Shown here: piece by piece, positions 1 to 8,677 of the stretch | How positions within the stretch are numbered: position 1 is the first letter of the stretch | How the letters are laid out: each line of letters opens with the position of its first letter | Origin: Deinococcus ficus | Lineage (GTDB): Bacteria > Deinococcota > Deinococci > Deinococcales > Deinococcaceae | Reading direction: 5' to 3' | DNA length: 64,000 bases | Assembly: GCF_003444775.1 (NCBI RefSeq) | Contig: NZ_CP021081.1 | Coordinates: 30,001-94,000, forward strand | Made by a program: the position numbers and the translations under genes | Notes under the pieces: generated by a model | Told to the model about the DNA's origin: nothing | What the model saw: the letters and a program-made list of their open reading frames with translations, nothing else | The model's database searches: none

Positions 1-559
1 TGAGCAGTTCCTGCCCCCAGCGGGGCCCCTCGTTGCGGGCCTCGACAAGCACCGACCAGCCGCTCAGTGTTCCCCCCAGCGCCAGGGCCAGCAGGGCAGG
101 CAGCCACAGCCACGATGTCCACCGCGTCCGGGGCGCCGCAAGGCCGGCGCCGTACGCGGCGGTCAGGGCGCCGGGCAGGAACAGCCAGAAGCCGGAGGAC
201 GCGCTGGCCCGGGCGAACTCGGCCTGCCCGGCCAGGGCCGCGTGGGTCCGTGCGCCCAGCACACCGAAGGCCGCCGTGACGGCCAGCGCCGCCAGCAGGC
301 CCGTCCAGGCCGGCCGGCGGCGGGCCGCCAGGGCGGGCAACAGGGCCAGCATCACCAGCCCGGCCGCCATCGCCACAGGTACCCCCAGTGTTTCCCCGGG
401 GGCCAGGCGGTTGGGGCGCAGCGTTACCCAGGGCAGCAGCGCGCCGGCCAGCATGGGTGCGGCGGCCAGCCAGAACACGGCCTGCACGTCCCCCCGCAGG
501 GCCGGTGGGGGAGACGCGCGACGCGCCTCAGGCGCCGGGGCGACGGGGGCGGGCCGCAC
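1..559 (-). CDS. Glycine betaine/choline-type ABC transporter permease, partial (cut by left edge)
   Basis: About the first 186 codons of a membrane protein that runs off the left edge. Translation shows a Pro/Ala-rich start, then hydrophobic segments at roughly residues 30-45, 62-78, 85-100, 120-140 and 150-165, ending just where the classic permease domain should begin. Some OpuC-type osmoprotectant permeases carry such an extra N-terminal membrane region before the permease domain. The GTG start directly abuts the TGA stop of the substrate-binding protein gene, so the two are almost certainly co-transcribed and encode one transporter. The permease signature itself lies outside the window, so the assignment rests on context and hydrophobicity. 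Confidence 0.6.
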   Translation of the reverse strand, partial: MRPAPVAPAPEARRASPPPALRGDVQAVFWLAAAPMLAGALLPWVTLRPNRLAPGETLGVPVAMAAGLVMLALLPALAARRRPAWTGLLAALAVTAAFGVLGARTHAALAGQAEFARASASSGFWLFLPGALTAAYGAGLAAPRTRWTSWLWLPALLALALGGTLSGWSVLVEARNEGPRWGQELL

Positions 560-1462
<903 letters not shown>

Positions 1463-1540
1463 GCGGTCACCGTAGAGGCCCGCTGCGCGCCGCCGGGTAC
1501 GGCGGATCACAAAAGCACGCCTGGACCCAGGAGATGAAGG

Positions 1541-1579
1541 AAAACTAAAACCGGGACGCGCCCGCCTGGGCCGTCCCGG
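1541..1579 (-). terminator. Rho-independent terminator after the HU gene
   Basis: Arms CCGGGACG (1551-1558) and CGTCCCGG (1572-1579) form an 8-bp stem with a 13-nt loop. On the minus strand the stem is followed at once by TTTTAGTTTT. It begins 20 bp after the HU stop codon. Confidence 0.8.
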
Positions 1580-1598
1580 TCGCGGGCACGGACGCGCC

Positions 1599-1973
1599 CT
1601 AGAGGGTGCCCTTGAGGGTGCTGGCCGCCTTGAAGCGGACCTTCTTCCCCGCGGGAATGGTGATGCGCTGGCTGGTGCCGGGCCGCACGCCCTGCCGGGC
1701 GGCCGTCTGCGTGACGCTCAGGGTGCCCAGGCCCGGGAGGCCCACGCTCTTGCCCTGCTGCAGGGCCGTCACGATGCCTTCCAGGACGCAGGCGACGGCG
1801 TCCCCGGCCTGCTTCTTGTTCAGGCTGGTGCGGTCGGCGACCATCTCGATCATCTGGGTCTTGGCGATCTTGTTGCTGCGGTTTCCGCCATTCCCCCCGT
1901 TCCCGCTGTTTCCGTTGGAGCTGCGATTCGTGGCGGTGGATTTCGTGGCGGCGGGCTTGCTTGCTCTGGCCAT
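1599..1973 (-). CDS. hup: HU-family DNA-binding protein with N-terminal extension
   Basis: 124-residue nucleoid protein. The HU fold occupies about residues 35-124 ([20 protein letters not shown], then the loop region with [20 protein letters not shown]). The first 34 residues are a low-complexity Ser/Asn/Gly/Thr/Lys extension, as seen in other Deinococcus HU proteins, where the extension is usually more Lys/Ala-rich; here it is Asn/Gly-rich. The ATG has GGAGG seven bases upstream, which rules out a longer upstream in-frame ATG. It is monocistronic: a sigma70-like promoter lies about 120 bp upstream and a strong terminator follows. HU is the main DNA-compacting protein in Deinococcus and so is relevant to genome protection. 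Confidence 0.95.
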   Translation of the reverse strand: MARASKPAATKSTATNRSSNGNSGNGGNGGNRSNKIAKTQMIEMVADRTSLNKKQAGDAVACVLEGIVTALQQGKSVGLPGLGTLSVTQTAARQGVRPGTSQRITIPAGKKVRFKAASTLKGTL

Positions 1974-2264
1974 GCTGGACCTCCAGTCACTGAATTGAGC
2001 AGATCGCCAACGGACCCGGCGGCATGAAGAGGGGTGCAACACGCAGTCCAGCACGTTCTTCATGGCCTGTGACAGTCAGGTCGGCTCAAAGGCACAGTAA
2101 CACAAGCGCCCCGCACGTCAACCCCGGAAAACGCCGGCTGGCAGGCGCTTCCATGGGTATCTGAGGCGCATCCGGGTCCCTGAAAACACCGTGGAATCGG
2201 GAAAGTGCTCAGCAGGACGCGGAATTTCCGTGACGCAGGCCCATGTGGTTCATGAACGAACGCT
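1974..2264. other. Intergenic region upstream of HU
   Basis: 291 bp with no convincing gene. It holds the HU promoter (separate entry), a roughly 110-nt predicted untranslated leader, and the downstream flank of the ThiF-like gene. Short ORFs here lack ribosome sites and protein-like composition. Confidence 0.6.
2094..2121 (-). promoter_or_regulatory. Sigma70-type promoter of the HU gene
   Basis: On the minus strand TTGACG (2116-2121) and TACTGT (2094-2099) are separated by 16 nt, close to the -35/-10 consensus. Transcription would start near 2087, giving a long leader ahead of HU. Confidence 0.6.
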
Positions 2265-3038
2265 TCACGTGCCAGGCGTGGCGGCCGGCGCACGCAGCCG
2301 CAGGCGCCGCTCCCGGCCCGCCAGGGCGTCCCAGGTCCACAGCTCCCCCCAGGCAGTCCGGCCCACCCCGCCCAACACCTTCAGGACCTCCAGGGCCATC
2401 AGGTGCCCCACGACGTTCGGCACCGGCCCGAGCACCCCGGCCTCCGCGCACGACTCCGCGCCGTCCGGCGTGGGGAACACGTCCCGCAGGCCCAGCCGCC
2501 CTCCGTCCGGCCCGGGCCCGAACACGCTCAGCATGCCGGTCGTGCCGGCCGCCGCGCCCCACACCCACACCCGGTCCGCCGCCATGCACGCGTCCGCGAC
2601 CGCGTACCGCGCCTCGAAGTTGTCGGTGGCGTCCACCACCACGTCCACCTGCCCCACCAGCTCCGCCAGCGCCGGGCCGTCCAGGAACCCCAGCGTCCGC
2701 ACCCGCACGAACGGATTGATCGCCTGCGCGCGCGCCGCCGCCACCGCCGCCTTGCCCCGCCCCACGTCCGACGTGGCGTACAGCAGCTGACGGTGCAGGT
2801 TGCTGACGTCCACGGTATCCCCGTCGGCGATCACGAGTTCCCCCACGCCCGCCCCGGCCAGCCCCGCGATCACCGGCCCGCCCAGGCCGCCCGCGCCCAC
2901 CACCAGCACCCGCGCCGCCCGCACCCGCTCCTGCGCGCCGGCGTCCAGCCACTCCGGAACCATGAGCGGCCGCGCGTACCGCCGCAGCTCCGCGCGGGAC
3001 AGGGGCTCGGCGGGGCGGGCGGCGTCCGGGGGCGTCAT
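2265..3038 (-). CDS. ThiF/MoeB/HesA-family adenylyltransferase
   Basis: 257-residue E1-like enzyme that would adenylate the C-terminal glycine of a ubiquitin-fold sulfur carrier (MoaD or ThiS type) for molybdopterin or thiamine synthesis. Visible motifs: VVGAGGLGGP nucleotide loop near residue 46, the DTVDVSNLHRQLLY segment, and VVVDATDNFEARY. The two CxxC pairs that bind zinc in E. coli MoeB are absent (only two isolated Cys remain, one in ESCAEAGVLGP), so it is a zinc-less variant. The start is the ATG six nt behind TACACT; the longer upstream reading has no support. It is divergent from plsY. The partner carrier is not in this window, so MoeB versus ThiF cannot be decided. Confidence 0.82.
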   Translation of the reverse strand: MTPPDAARPAEPLSRAELRRYARPLMVPEWLDAGAQERVRAARVLVVGAGGLGGPVIAGLAGAGVGELVIADGDTVDVSNLHRQLLYATSDVGRGKAAVAAARAQAINPFVRVRTLGFLDGPALAELVGQVDVVVDATDNFEARYAVADACMAADRVWVWGAAAGTTGMLSVFGPGPDGGRLGLRDVFPTPDGAESCAEAGVLGPVPNVVGHLMALEVLKVLGGVGRTAWGELWTWDALAGRERRLRLRAPAATPGT

Positions 3039-3044
3039 GCGCGC

Positions 3045-3106
3045 AGTGTATCCAGCCCGCCCCGGCCGGGCGTCCCCGCCGCCGGCCGGGAATTCCGCCC
3101 TAGAAT
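3045..3106. promoter_or_regulatory. Divergent leaderless promoters (ThiF-like gene / plsY)
   Basis: Minus strand: TACACT at 3045-3050, six nt before the ATG at 3038. Plus strand: TAGAAT at 3101-3106, eight nt before the ATG at 3115. Neither gene has a convincing ribosome site, so both transcripts probably begin at or next to the start codon. Confidence 0.6.
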
Positions 3107-3114
3107 GCACGGCA

Positions 3115-3678
3115 ATGCCTGTGCTGGTCGCCGCCCTCTCCTTCCTGCTCGGTTCGCTCGTGATGGGCGTGCTGTACTCCCGCCTGCGCGGCGACGACAT
3201 CCGCGACCGGGACCTGCCCGGCGGAAGCGGCACCTACCGCCAGTACGGCCTGCAGGCCGCGCTGCTGGTCGCCGCCGGCGACATCCTCAAGGGCGTGCTG
3301 GCCGCCCTGCTGGCCCGCTGGCTCACCCCGGACCTCACCTGGATCGCGCCGCTGTTCGTGACGCTGGGGCACTGCTACCCAGCCTTCTTCGGCTTCCGGG
3401 GCGGCGGCGGTATCGCCCCCCTGATCGGCGCGCTGCTGATCCTGGCCCCCTGGACGCTGCTGGGCATGCTGCTGGTCGCCGCCGTGATCATCCCGCTGTA
3501 CCGCGCGCTGCTGCAGCGGCACGTGAAACTGAACGCCGTGCCGTTCGCGACCGCCGTGGCCGTCCCGCTCGGCCTGTACCTCGCCGTGCGCACCGGCGGC
3601 CTCAGCGACCTGCTCGCGGGCGGCGCCGCCATGGCCGTGCGCGCCGTTCACCTGCTGCTGAGCCCCCGCCCCGCATGA
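3115..3678 (+). CDS. plsY: Glycerol-3-phosphate acyltransferase PlsY
   Basis: 187-residue inner-membrane enzyme that transfers an acyl group from acyl-phosphate to glycerol-3-phosphate, the first step of phospholipid synthesis. Family motifs are visible: GGSGTYRQYG, AGDILKGV and GHCYPAFFGFRGGGGIA, between about five hydrophobic segments. The usual GGKG of the third motif reads GGGG, and GSGN reads GSGT, so it is a divergent member. Translation likely begins on a leaderless transcript (TAGAAT eight nt upstream). Its stop overlaps the next start (ATGA); it heads a five-gene overlapping operon. Confidence 0.88.
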   Translation: MPVLVAALSFLLGSLVMGVLYSRLRGDDIRDRDLPGGSGTYRQYGLQAALLVAAGDILKGVLAALLARWLTPDLTWIAPLFVTLGHCYPAFFGFRGGGGIAPLIGALLILAPWTLLGMLLVAAVIIPLYRALLQRHVKLNAVPFATAVAVPLGLYLAVRTGGLSDLLAGGAAMAVRAVHLLLSPRPA

Positions 3679-5783
3679 CCCCCCGCGCCCGGTCCTTCCT
3701 GCTGCCGCTGACCCTGGCCGCCCTGCACGCCCCCGCGCAGGCCGTGCCGGTGCTCGAAGGCCGCACCCTGCGCTACGAGAACGGCCCCCGCCTCGCGTGG
3801 CAGCGCACCTACCCGGACGCCGCCGGCACCCTCACCGGCCCGCTGGAGGTGAGCGGCACCACCTACCTGGGCGTGGGACCCGCCGTGTACGCCTACACCG
3901 CCGCGGGCGAGGTCGTGGGCCGCGCCGACCTGACCGGCACCGTCACCAGCCTGGAGGCCGTGGGCAGCGCCGTGCGCGTGGGCGTGCAGGGCAGCGGGTA
4001 CGCCGAACTGTTCACCCTGGAACGCCAGGGCGACAGCCTGACCGTGCAGGAACGCGTCGTGCCGCCCCCCGACCCGGCCGTGACCGGCTGGCTGGCCCGC
4101 GTGGCCGACGCCGTGCCCGCCGCGGACCTGAACCGCGCCGCGCAGGAGGACCCCACCAACCCCTTCCTGGCCCTGCGGCAGGCCGCCCGCACCCCCGACA
4201 GCGACCCCTATGCCCGCCTGAGTGCGCTGCGCCGCGCCCTGGACACCACACTGCCCTTCCCCGCCTGGGGGCAGCTCGCCGCCCGGCTGGACGCCGCCGG
4301 GTTCCCCAGCGCCGCCGACGTCGCCCTGGACCGCGCCCGCAAGGACGCCGCCGCCCGCGGCTTCGACCCGGAACTCCCGGTGAACCGCGCCGCGCTGGGC
4401 GCCTACGGCAACCCCAGCGCCTACGCCGGCACGCTGCTCACGCAGAACAAGCTGGGCCGCGCCGAGGTGTGGATGCGCCACCTGCGCACCCTGCACCCCC
4501 GCTTCGAGGGCGCCCCCGCCCTGTACGCCCGCTACGCCGAACTGCTGGACGCCCAGGGCCGCGCCGGCGAGGCCGAGGACTGGCGGCAGTTCACCCGCGA
4601 CCTGCGCCGCGGCACCCTGTACAACCTGGGCCTGGAAGGCACCCGCGACGTGCGGGACGTGGTGCGGCTGGCGGCGCTGGCCCTGGTGATCGCCCTGGCT
4701 GGCGGGCTCGTCACCCTGGCCGCCCGCGCGTGGCGGCAGCAGGGCCAGGACACCCGCCCGATGGGCGGCCGGTACCGCGCGTGGCTGACCCGGCCGCTGT
4801 CCCGCGCCCGGCGGGGCCTGCTGGGGTACGCCAGCCTGCCGCAGCGCTTCGCGCTGGCGCTGCTGGCCGCGGCGCTGTTCGTGGTCCTGATCGGCTGGCA
4901 GTGGTCGAACGACGCCGGGGCCGGCCTGCGCTCGGCGGCGCTGTCCACCGGCACGTACGGCGGCGGGTGGGTGAGCGCGCAGCTGGGCGCGCTGGACCTG
5001 CAGCCCGGCGCGGACACCTTCCTGCTCACCGGACTGGCCGCGCAGCTCGACGGGGACGACGGCGCCGCCAGAGAGCGCTACACCCGCGCCCTGCCGGACG
5101 CCTGCGCCCGCAACAACCTGGGCGTGATCGCCCAGACCCGCGGAGACGAACCGCAGGCCCGGGAGCTGTATCGCGCCGCGCTGGCCGCTCAGCCGGGCCT
5201 CGCGGCCGCGGCGTACAACCTGGGCCTGAACCCCCGCACGCCCGAAACGACCTTCCAGGCCGGGTACCGGCCCGGCGAGCCGCGGCTGTGCTACCCGGAC
5301 CAGCGCAGCCTCACGCGGGCCGTGACCGGGGACCTGGGCACGCTGCTGGAGCGCTTCCTGCGCGCGCCCCTGTCGGTCCTGACCACCCCGGCCGGCGAGC
5401 CGCGCCCGCTGGGCTGGCTGATTCTGCTCACCGCTCTGCTGGGCCTGAGCCTGTTCCTGAGCCTGCTGCTGCCCCGCGCCGCCACCGACGCGGACCTGGG
5501 TCGCCCCGGGGCGTACCGGGTGCTGGGCTGGCTGATTCCGGGCAGCGCGTTCCTGGACGGCGCCTGGGGACTGGTGCTGCTGATCGCCTGGGCGACCGTG
5601 ATCGCGGCCCTGCTGCCCCTGAGCAGCCTGCTGCGCTTCCCCACGCTGCCCGACCCGGCCGGGCCGGCCGTGAGTGGCGCCCTGCTGACCCTGCTGGCGG
5701 GCCTGTACCTGCTGAACGCCGCGGTGCTGGTCACGGCCGAGGTGCAGCGCCGCCGCCGCGCGCACCGGGAGGGCGGCGCGTGA
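3675..5783 (+). CDS. Membrane-anchored TPR-repeat protein of unknown function
   Basis: 702 residues, function not recognised. A signal peptide (about 1-24, ending APAQA) precedes a roughly 80-residue stretch reminiscent of a beta-rich outer domain and a long Ala/Arg-rich helical domain. Membrane segments follow near 328-350 and 391-411. A TPR-like pair lies around 455-525, with paired helices such as RNNLGVIAQTRGDEPQARELY. Three more membrane spans are near 578-598, 629-653 and 666-690. The layout resembles a membrane scaffold with repeats on one face. It overlaps plsY and ubiX by four bases each, so it is translated with phospholipid and isoprenoid genes; a role linked to the envelope is only an inference. 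Confidence 0.75.
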   Translation: MTPRARSFLLPLTLAALHAPAQAVPVLEGRTLRYENGPRLAWQRTYPDAAGTLTGPLEVSGTTYLGVGPAVYAYTAAGEVVGRADLTGTVTSLEAVGSAVRVGVQGSGYAELFTLERQGDSLTVQERVVPPPDPAVTGWLARVADAVPAADLNRAAQEDPTNPFLALRQAARTPDSDPYARLSALRRALDTTLPFPAWGQLAARLDAAGFPSAADVALDRARKDAAARGFDPELPVNRAALGAYGNPSAYAGTLLTQNKLGRAEVWMRHLRTLHPRFEGAPALYARYAELLDAQGRAGEAEDWRQFTRDLRRGTLYNLGLEGTRDVRDVVRLAALALVIALAGGLVTLAARAWRQQGQDTRPMGGRYRAWLTRPLSRARRGLLGYASLPQRFALALLAAALFVVLIGWQWSNDAGAGLRSAALSTGTYGGGWVSAQLGALDLQPGADTFLLTGLAAQLDGDDGAARERYTRALPDACARNNLGVIAQTRGDEPQARELYRAALAAQPGLAAAAYNLGLNPRTPETTFQAGYRPGEPRLCYPDQRSLTRAVTGDLGTLLERFLRAPLSVLTTPAGEPRPLGWLILLTALLGLSLFLSLLLPRAATDADLGRPGAYRVLGWLIPGSAFLDGAWGLVLLIAWATVIAALLPLSSLLRFPTLPDPAGPAVSGALLTLLAGLYLLNAAVLVTAEVQRRRRAHREGGA

Positions 5784-6376
5784 GCGGCGCCAGGCCCCCG
5801 CGGCTGGTCGTGGGCGTGTCCGGCGGCAGCGGGATGCCGTACGTCCCGGACCTGCTGCGCCTGCTGCGCGAGCTGGGTGTGGAGACGCACCTGGTGGTGA
5901 GCAGCGGCGCCAAGCGCGTCATGACCGCCGAGGGGGGCGGCCCGCAGCTGGCGGACCTCACGGCCCTGGCCACGCACGTGCATGAGGACCGGGACTTGGC
6001 TGCCGGGATCGCCAGCGGGTCCTTCCGCACCGACGGCATGGTGCTCTTGCCGTGCAGCGCCGGCACGCTCGCCAAGGTCGCGCAGGGCTTCACGGACACG
6101 CTGATCACCCGCGCGGCGCACGTCACCCTGAAAGAACGCCGGCGGCTGGTGCTGGTCGTCCGGGAAGACCCGCTGCCGCGGCCCATGCTCGTGAACCTGC
6201 TCGCCGCGCACGACGCCGGCGCGACCGTGATGACCGCCAGCCCCGGCTTCTACCACGCCCCTGAGGACCTGAACGACCTGCTGCGCTTCGTGACCGCCCG
6301 GGTGCTGGACCAGTTCGGGCTGGACGTGCCCGGCTTCCGCCGCTGGCGGGACGGCGCGGCCGGGGGCCCCGTGTGA
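5780..6376 (+). CDS. ubiX: UbiX-type flavin prenyltransferase
   Basis: 198-residue flavoprotein that attaches a dimethylallyl group to FMN to make prenylated FMN, the cofactor of UbiD decarboxylases. Motifs: GVSGGSGMPY (FMN/phosphate loop), SSGAKRVM, LPCSAGTLAKVAQG, RRRLVLVVREDPLPRPML and the C-terminal ASPGFYHAP. Length matches the family. The GTG start overlaps the previous stop (GTGA) and its own stop overlaps ispD. Its place beside ispD/ispE fits, because dimethylallyl phosphate comes from the MEP pathway. No ubiD is visible in the window; menaquinone synthesis (MqnP/MqnL route) is a plausible use. Confidence 0.9.
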   Translation: MSGARPPRLVVGVSGGSGMPYVPDLLRLLRELGVETHLVVSSGAKRVMTAEGGGPQLADLTALATHVHEDRDLAAGIASGSFRTDGMVLLPCSAGTLAKVAQGFTDTLITRAAHVTLKERRRLVLVVREDPLPRPMLVNLLAAHDAGATVMTASPGFYHAPEDLNDLLRFVTARVLDQFGLDVPGFRRWRDGAAGGPV

Positions 6377-7068
6377 GCGCCCCCTGCCTGCTGGGCGCCG
6401 GCCGGGTGGCGGCCCTGATCCCCGCCGCGGGGTCCGGCACGCGCCTGGGCCTGGGCCCGAAGGCGTTCGTGGAGGTGGCCGGCCGGAGCCTGCTGGCCCG
6501 CAGCGTGGCCGCCCTGCGCCCCCTGGTGGACGAGGTGCTGGTCGCCCTGCCTGAGGACCTGCCCCTGCCGGCCGACCTGGCCGCGCTGGACGTGCAGGCC
6601 GTGGTGGGCGGGAGCACCCGGCAGGCGAGCGTGCGCCGGCTGCTGCACGCCACGGCCGCCGACACCGTCCTGATTCACGACGCCGCCCGGCCCTTCCTGC
6701 CGGAGAACGTGGTGCTGGACCTGCTGGAGGCCGTGGCCGAGACGGGCGCCGCCACGGTCGCGCTGCCGGTGGCCGACACCCTGGTCCGCGCGGGACTGCC
6801 GGGCCGCTGGGGCGAGCTGGTGGCCCGGGAGGGCCTGTGGGCGGTGCAGACGCCGCAGGCGTTCCGGCGCGCCGCCCTGCTGGCCGCGCACGAGCAGGCC
6901 GCGCGGGACGGCACGCAGGTGACGGACGACGCCAGCCTGATCACCCGCGGCGGTGGTCAGGTGCGGCTGGTGCCGGGCGACGCGCGGCTCTTCAAGGTCA
7001 CCACGCCCGGGGACCTGCACCTCGCCGCGGCGCTGGCCGCCACCTGGGACGCCGGGGGACCGCGGTGA
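6373..7068 (+). CDS. ispD: 2-C-methyl-D-erythritol 4-phosphate cytidylyltransferase
   Basis: 231-residue soluble enzyme of the MEP isoprenoid pathway that couples CTP and methylerythritol phosphate to CDP-ME. Signature elements: IPAAGSGTRLGLGPKAF (CTP loop), the HDAARPFLP segment, VADTLVRAG, and VQTPQAFRR, followed by the TDDASL motif. The GTG start is embedded in the ubiX stop (GTGA), and the ispE start lies in its own stop. Isopentenyl units made here feed the carotenoid genes found further along the window as well as quinone and lipid carriers. Confidence 0.95.
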   Translation: MSAPCLLGAGRVAALIPAAGSGTRLGLGPKAFVEVAGRSLLARSVAALRPLVDEVLVALPEDLPLPADLAALDVQAVVGGSTRQASVRRLLHATAADTVLIHDAARPFLPENVVLDLLEAVAETGAATVALPVADTLVRAGLPGRWGELVAREGLWAVQTPQAFRRAALLAAHEQAARDGTQVTDDASLITRGGGQVRLVPGDARLFKVTTPGDLHLAAALAATWDAGGPR

Positions 7069-7922
7069 CCCCGGCCCTGACGCGCTTCGCGCCCGCCAAG
7101 GTGAACCTGGGCCTGAGCGTCCTCGGGCGCCGCGCTGACGGGTACCACGACCTGCACAGCCTGATGGTGCCCCTGACCGTGGGGGACGCCCTGACGTTCA
7201 CGCCCGCCCCGGACCTGCACCTGACCGTGCGGGGCGCAGACCTGCCCACTGACGAGCGGAACCTGGTGTACCGCGCCGCCCGCGACTACCTGCACGCCGC
7301 CGGGCAGCCGGGCGGCGTGCACATCACCCTGCACAAGACCCTGCCGCTCGCGTCCGGGCTGGGGGGCGGCAGCAGCGACGCCGCCGCCACCCTGCTGGCC
7401 CTGCATGAGCTGTACCCGGCCCCGGTGGACCTCGCGGCCGTCGCCGTGCGCCTGGGCGCGGACGTGCCCTTCTTCCTGCTGGGCGGCCCCGCGCTGGCCG
7501 AGGGCATCGGGGAGCGCCTGCGTGCCCTGGATCTGCCCGCGGCGGCGCTGGTGCTGCTGAACCCTGGCGTGGAGGTCAGCGCCCGCGACGCGTACACCTG
7601 GCTGGGCGAGCGCAGCGCGTACACGCCCCCCCTGGACCTCGCGGCGATCACGGAGGCGCTGCGGACGGGAGAGCCGGTGCCCTACCACAACGCCCTGCAG
7701 CCGGCCGTGGTGGCCCGGCATTCCCTGATCGGCGAGGCACTGGCCGCCCTGGAAGGCGCGGGCCTGCACTCCCCGCTGATGAGCGGCAGCGGCAGCACCT
7801 GCTTCGCGCTGGCGGCCACCCATGAACAGGCGGTGCAGGCGGCGCAGGCGCTTCACGTCCGGTACCCGGGCTGGTGGGTGAGCGCGGCCGAAACCGTGCC
7901 CGGCCGGTCCGCCTCCAGCTGA
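7065..7922 (+). CDS. ispE: 4-diphosphocytidyl-2-C-methyl-D-erythritol kinase
   Basis: 285-residue GHMP-family kinase, the next MEP-pathway step after IspD, phosphorylating CDP-ME with ATP. Motifs: FAPAKVNLGLSVLGRRADGY at the N terminus, the ATP loop PLASGLGGGSSDAAATLL near residues 93-112, and SGSGSTCFAL near 240. Length is typical. The GTG start overlaps the ispD stop by four bases. It is the last gene of the plsY-ispE operon. Adjacency of ispD and ispE gives direct coupling of two consecutive steps. Confidence 0.95.
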   Translation: MTPALTRFAPAKVNLGLSVLGRRADGYHDLHSLMVPLTVGDALTFTPAPDLHLTVRGADLPTDERNLVYRAARDYLHAAGQPGGVHITLHKTLPLASGLGGGSSDAAATLLALHELYPAPVDLAAVAVRLGADVPFFLLGGPALAEGIGERLRALDLPAAALVLLNPGVEVSARDAYTWLGERSAYTPPLDLAAITEALRTGEPVPYHNALQPAVVARHSLIGEALAALEGAGLHSPLMSGSGSTCFALAATHEQAVQAAQALHVRYPGWWVSAAETVPGRSASS

Positions 7923-8181
7923 AACGGGAGCACCGAATCTCGGCCTGACCCGGTGCCCGGCCCCCGCCGGCCCGGGTGCTTCTCACAGTGCTGCACGGGC
8001 CTCAGATCCTTCCTGATGGAAGGAAATGACCCTCTCTTTTCATTGTGGGCGGCCGTACGTTGAAATTTTTGAAGGCCCCGCACAATGCCCTTGTTCCTCG
8101 AGAACTGTCGGGTGAATCTAGTGTTTCGTTGCCGTTCTCTGTCATCAGAGAGGGGTCTTTGATGTGTTGCGGAGGTTGACT
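7923..8181. other. Intergenic region upstream of the fasciclin gene
   Basis: 259 bp, distinctly more AT-rich than its surroundings. Two small hairpins are visible: TCCTTCC-TGAT-GGAAGGA near 8006-8023, which may end the ispE transcript, and TCTCTG-TCAT-CAGAGA at 8136-8151, in the probable leader of the fasciclin gene. No promoter could be fixed with confidence; no gene is seen. Confidence 0.4.
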
Positions 8182-8667
8182 ATGAAAAAGATGCTGATGC
8201 TTGCCGCCCTGCTGCTTCCGTCTACCGTCGTTGCCGGTGGGGGCAGCGCCGTGCCGTCCGGCCGCACCATCGCGGCCATCGTCGCCAACGACCCGAACTT
8301 CAGCACCCTGCTGACCGCCGTGCAGGCCGCCGGCCTGGTGGACACCCTGAACGGCGCCGGCCCGTACACCGTGTTTGCGCCGACCAACGCCGCCTTCGCG
8401 AAGCTGCCCAAGGCGGACCTGGACGCCCTGCTGAACAACCCGGACCAGCTGCGCGCCGTGCTGCTGTACCACGTGGTGCCCGGCCGCGTGACCTCGGGGC
8501 AGGTCGTGAAGCTCAGCAGCGCCACCACCGCCAACGGCGCCGACATCGCTATCCGCACCATGAACGGCCGCGTGATGATTAACGACGCCACCGTCACCCG
8601 CGCGGATATCGCGGCCAGCAACGGCGTCATCCACGTGATCGATTCCGTGATCCTGCCCCCCCAGTGA
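8182..8667 (+). CDS. Secreted fasciclin (FAS1) domain protein
   Basis: 161 residues: a signal peptide (MKKMLMLAALLLPSTVVAGG) and a single FAS1 domain. The H1 motif TVFAPTNAAFAKLP, the YH motif LYHVVPGRV and the C-terminal GVIHVIDSVILP are all present. Such proteins act outside the cell or at the envelope as adhesion or matrix components. The ATG has GGAGG ten bases upstream, which decides the start over an upstream ATG. It is followed 10 bp later by a VanW-family gene in the same direction, so the two may form a small envelope operon. The precise role is unknown. Confidence 0.92.
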   Translation: MKKMLMLAALLLPSTVVAGGGSAVPSGRTIAAIVANDPNFSTLLTAVQAAGLVDTLNGAGPYTVFAPTNAAFAKLPKADLDALLNNPDQLRAVLLYHVVPGRVTSGQVVKLSSATTANGADIAIRTMNGRVMINDATVTRADIAASNGVIHVIDSVILPPQ

Positions 8668-8677
8668 CCCCCCGGGC

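Noticed and set aside
2403..5783. A 1126-codon open frame on the plus strand covering the ThiF-like gene, plsY and the TPR gene
   Set aside because: Only its 3' part is the real TPR gene; the 5' part is Arg/Pro/His-rich shadow of the opposite strand, as is common in high-GC DNA.
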